From the NCBI RefSeq assembly GCF_022348165.1, contig NZ_JAKRFI010000002.1:310001-374000 (forward strand): 64,000 bases of DNA. The letters are read 5' to 3'. Numbering within the stretch: position 1 is the stretch's first letter; each line of letters opens with the position of its first letter. The stretch comes from Halomonas sp. McH1-25 (GTDB taxonomy: Bacteria > Pseudomonadota > Gammaproteobacteria > Pseudomonadales > Halomonadaceae). Below are positions 61,320 to 64,000 of the stretch, piece by piece. The position numbers were made by a program, and so were the translations under genes. The notes under the pieces are model-generated. The model saw only the letters and a program-made list of their open reading frames with translations, had not been told where the DNA came from and made no database searches.

Positions 61320-61559
61320 ATGATGATTGTCGAATTGATCGATGGTGACGATTTCCGGGCGCGCCTGGTGGCGCTGGGTATTCGCATTCCCGAGGACGCC
61401 TGTCCTGATACTTGTGCACGCATGGCGCGTCGCAAGTATCTCGAGAGCGGCGTGCCGGGATTGGAGGCGTTGGTCCACGACCTGATGGAGCGGAGCGATA
61501 TCATGCTGCCGTCGGTACGACAGGCTATCGAGCGCTTTTTGCTCCCCGAGTTACGCTGA
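61320..61559 (+). CDS. Conserved-looking small protein of unknown function (79 aa)
   Basis: A 79-residue frame with codon usage like its neighbours, GAGGATCC before the ATG, and a compact sequence (MIVELIDGDDFRARLVALG, a Cys pair DACPDTC, ARRKYLESGVPGLEAL). It is divergent from the BCCT gene and convergent with gbcA, inside the betaine cluster. The Cys pair might bind metal or form a disulfide. I recognise no family. Confidence 0.65.
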   Translation: MMIVELIDGDDFRARLVALGIRIPEDACPDTCARMARRKYLESGVPGLEALVHDLMERSDIMLPSVRQAIERFLLPELR

Positions 61560-61601
61560 CCTTCGCTCGCCGGTTGTTAACAACAGCTTCCGCCTAAAAA
61601 G

Positions 61602-61625
61602 CCTGGCCCACAAAGGTGGGCCAGG
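61602..61625. terminator. Bidirectional terminator between the small gene and gbcA
   Basis: 10-bp stem CCTGGCCCAC / GTGGGCCAGG with an AAAG loop. On the minus strand it is followed by CTTTTT, so it terminates gbcA well; it also lies past the small plus-strand gene. Confidence 0.8.
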
Positions 61626-61644
61626 TAAGGGGCGAGAGAGAATC

Positions 61645-62931
61645 TCAGCCTTTTGCCAGATGCAGGGTCGGCGTGTCCTGTTCCAGGTTTTCCAGCATGC
61701 GTTCAGCGTACCAATCGATGAAATCGATGACGCCGAATTCATAGGTCGTGGAGTAGGGGCCGGGTTGGTAGGCCTTCGAGTTGATGCCGCGCTGGTTCTC
61801 TTCGGCCAGTTGCCGGTCCTGATCGTTAGTGGCGTCCCACACCCGGCGAAGCTGCTCGGGATCGTAGTCGACGCCCTCGACGGCATCCTTGTGTACCAGC
61901 CACTTGGTAGTGACCATCGTCTGCTGCGGACCCAGCGGCAGCACGCGGAACACAATGGCATGATCGCCCATGAAGTGGTTCCAGGAATTGGGCAGGTGCA
62001 GGATGCGCAGCGAGCCCATGTCCGGGCTCGTCAAGCGCCCCATCAGCTTCTTGCAGCCCGGCTTGCCATCCATGGTCATCGATACGATGCCGTCCAACAG
62101 CGGGGTGCGCGTCAGGCGGTTGCGCTTGCCGAAGCGCTTCAACTGCCAGGGCACCTGCTCGTTATCCCAGTCCGACTGCTTGCGGGCGACCAGCGACTTG
62201 TAGACCGGCGTGGCGCGTGGATCTTCGGTGTCGTCGAATTCCTGCAGCGAGTTGAGCAGTTCCGGATGGGCGCCGTTACAGTGATAGCACTCGCGGTTGT
62301 TCTCGATGACCAGTTTCCAGTTGGCCTGCTCGACGATGCTCGATTCCACGGCAACCTTGACGTTGTCCATCTGATACGGCTCGAGGTAATGCTCCAGCGT
62401 TACCAGAAAGTCGTCGATCGCGGGCGGAGCGTCGCTCAGGTTGATGAAGATGAAGCCGCCGGCCGTCCGAACATGGACCGGCTTCAAGCCATAGCTGGCG
62501 AGGTCGAAGTCATCGCCCATGTCGCTGCCGGCGAACAGCAGCCGGCCATCGAGTTCGTAGGTCCACTGATGGTAGGGACAAACCAGCTTGGCGACTTTGC
62601 CCTTGTCCTTCACGCACAGTCGCGAACCGCGATGCCGACACACGTTGTGGAAGGCATGGATCTGCCCCTCGCCACCGCGCACGATGACGACCGGATTGCT
62701 ACCGATATCCACCGTCATGAAGTTTCCCTTGCTGGGAATCTCGCAGGTCATACCGGCAAATAGCCACTCTTTCTCGAAGATTTCCTGCATGTCGAGAGCG
62801 AACAGCCTGTCATCGTTATAGAAGGGTTGGGGAAGAGAAAAGGTGCGAGCCCTGTTCTGCAGCATGTCGGCAGTCGCCTCGCGAGCCGTGGCCAAGGGAT
62901 CGTCCAATTTTTGAGAAGCTATCAGGTCCAT
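61645..62931 (-). CDS. gbcA: Glycine betaine monooxygenase, Rieske subunit GbcA
   Basis: A 428-residue Rieske non-haem iron oxygenase that demethylates glycine betaine to dimethylglycine plus formaldehyde. Rieske ligands are Cys98-His100 (CRHRGSRLC) and Cys118-His121 (CPYHQWTYE). The mononuclear iron site is the NNRECYHCNGAHPEL segment with its two His. ATG 62931 follows AAGGATATT. It is divergent from gbcB, its reductase. Its length and the final LEQDTPTLHLAKG are typical of GbcA. Confidence 0.95.
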   Translation of the reverse strand: MDLIASQKLDDPLATAREATADMLQNRARTFSLPQPFYNDDRLFALDMQEIFEKEWLFAGMTCEIPSKGNFMTVDIGSNPVVIVRGGEGQIHAFHNVCRHRGSRLCVKDKGKVAKLVCPYHQWTYELDGRLLFAGSDMGDDFDLASYGLKPVHVRTAGGFIFINLSDAPPAIDDFLVTLEHYLEPYQMDNVKVAVESSIVEQANWKLVIENNRECYHCNGAHPELLNSLQEFDDTEDPRATPVYKSLVARKQSDWDNEQVPWQLKRFGKRNRLTRTPLLDGIVSMTMDGKPGCKKLMGRLTSPDMGSLRILHLPNSWNHFMGDHAIVFRVLPLGPQQTMVTTKWLVHKDAVEGVDYDPEQLRRVWDATNDQDRQLAEENQRGINSKAYQPGPYSTTYEFGVIDFIDWYAERMLENLEQDTPTLHLAKG

Positions 62932-63291
62932 ACCAAATATCCTTTTGGAACGCCGCCTCCCCGCGAGAGCGGCGATGCAGTTAAGGGTTGATGTTGTTGT
63001 CGTACAAGGCCTGGCATTGGCGCATGGCGTCATCTGGCGACTGTATTTGTTGGCCGATTGTGGTACATGCCCAACCCGGTCAATTGTCTATTCGCGACCT
63101 CAGGTGACGTAACGGCGACTTAGTGACCGTAGTGCTACCCGGTAGTGGGTGAGGGAGGCATGTGCGTGTCGCTGACAGACAAGTCGGCCGTTCAACGCGT
63201 ACCCAGAATGCGAGCATGAGAGGGCGCTGGACCGTGAGAACATTACGGGACGGTGTAGGCATAGCCACGGCACTGCCAGGCAGAGATAACG
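62932..63291. promoter_or_regulatory. Divergent promoter region of gbcA and gbcB
   Basis: There is no gene in the 360 bp. The plus strand holds GCGAC at 63037, 63094 and 63115; the last two are 21 bp apart, the spacing of AraC-family half-sites, and GCGTC at 63027 precedes the first by 10 bp. It probably holds the GbdR-dependent promoters of both genes. Confidence 0.45.
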
Positions 63292-64000
63292 ATGACAATG
63301 AACTTCTTCAATCCGGTCACGACCCAGACCTGGACCAACGGTCGCCACTCGGTACGCTGCGTCAAGGTGATTCAGGAAACCTGGGATGTACGTACGTTCT
63401 GCTTCATGGCAGAGCAGCCTGTATTGTTCTTTTTCAAACCGGGGCAGTTCGTGACGCTGGAGCTGGAGATCGAGAACGAGCCGATCATGCGCTCGTATAC
63501 CATCTCCAGTTCGCCATCCATTCCCTACAGCTTCTCGATCACCGTCAAGCGGATCCCGGGCGGCAAGGTATCCAATTGGTTGCATGAAAATCTTAAAGTT
63601 GGCGATGAGCTTGTGGTGCACGGGCCAGTCGGCAACTTCAACTCAATAGATTTTCCTGCCGATAAAGTCCTGCTCCTTTCCGGTGGTGTAGGCATCACGC
63701 CATTGATGTCGATGACGCGTTGGTTTTTCGACACCAATGCCAATGTCGATGTCGAATTCATTCATAGCGCCAGGGCGCCACGCGATGTCATTTATCATCG
63801 TGAACTGGTGCATATGTTTTCGCGCATACCTGAATTCAAGCTACATATCGTATGCGAAAACAAAGAGGACATCGGCGAGGCGTGGGCCGGTTACCGTGGC
63901 TACCTGACGCAGCCAATGCTGGAATTGATGGCGCCCGATTTTCTTGAGAGAGAGATTTTCTGTTGCGGCCCTACGCCGTACATGAATGCCATCAAGAATA
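63292..64000 (+). CDS. gbcB: Glycine betaine monooxygenase reductase GbcB (cut by window end)
   Basis: The frame opens at ATG 63292 (MTMNFFNPVTTQTWTNG) and is still open at base 64000, giving about 236 residues. It is the N-terminal ferredoxin-NADP+-reductase-like part: flavin-binding RSYTISSSP and the NAD-site GGVGITPLMSM, then FCCGPTPYMNAIK. The C-terminal 2Fe-2S domain lies past the window. It transfers electrons from NADH to GbcA. It is divergent from gbcA. Confidence 0.93.
   Translation, partial: MTMNFFNPVTTQTWTNGRHSVRCVKVIQETWDVRTFCFMAEQPVLFFFKPGQFVTLELEIENEPIMRSYTISSSPSIPYSFSITVKRIPGGKVSNWLHENLKVGDELVVHGPVGNFNSIDFPADKVLLLSGGVGITPLMSMTRWFFDTNANVDVEFIHSARAPRDVIYHRELVHMFSRIPEFKLHIVCENKEDIGEAWAGYRGYLTQPMLELMAPDFLEREIFCCGPTPYMNAIKN

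Overview
The window is a G+C-rich gammaproteobacterial chromosome segment. Gene content and order (rph, crc-like, pyrE; gbcA/gbcB with dgcA/dgcB/etf and a betaine BCCT carrier; YfaZ proteins) point to a halophile of the Halomonadaceae, probably Halomonas or a close relative. This assignment comes from family recognition only; no search was run.

Layout. 1-13.2 kb is housekeeping: the end of an MFS carrier, an inositol-monophosphatase-family enzyme, a Fic protein, an MFS carrier, a theta-like GST, yicC, rph, a nuclease-dead ExoIII homologue that looks like Crc, pyrE, two tandem YfaZ proteins, trmL, rep and a di-haem cytochrome c. At 13.5 kb lies tRNA-Arg(CCG). Its 3' end plus terminator is repeated as a 64-bp direct repeat at 23.6 kb and as a 55-bp copy at 22.7 kb, so 13.5-23.7 kb looks like a decayed tRNA-targeted island. 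It carries fragments of a phage-type repressor and a transposase, a sugar-acid locus (aldose 1-epimerase, TRAP DctPQM, GntR regulator, galactonate-dehydratase-like enolase), a dead copy of an AtuA-type operon end, and a BrnT/BrnA toxin-antitoxin pair. No integrase was found.

23.7-29 kb is a haem-uptake locus (hmuTUV and a convergent TonB receptor) with Fur-box-like sites at both promoters. 29-40 kb holds two carboxylate-uptake operons: IclR / cupin-TctC-TctB-TctA-SDR, and LysR / TAXI-TRAP fused permease-AtuA-AtuA C-terminal partner. 40.5 kb encodes a GbdR-like regulator. A block at 41.8-50.06 kb (PerM-like permease; ggt - two CHR proteins - tctC-tctB-tctA; GntR) is flanked by a duplicated tail of that regulator gene, which suggests that it was inserted.

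50.4-64 kb is the glycine betaine catabolic region: M19-like protein, DUF5943-like protein, dgcA, dgcB, etfA- and etfB-like genes, then an EamA exporter, a BCCT carrier, a small unknown gene, gbcA, and divergent gbcB, which runs off the end. Together they import glycine betaine, demethylate it to dimethylglycine (GbcAB) and then to sarcosine (DgcAB with its ETF). Sarcosine oxidase genes are not in the window.

The signals most worth a second look are a 97-bp intergenic element present three times with compensatory base changes in its stems (420, 51467, 54272), the tandem tRNA-Arg repeats, the duplicated regulator tail, and three enzyme-family proteins that have lost canonical active-site or metal-ligand residues (Crc-like, M19-like, DgcA).
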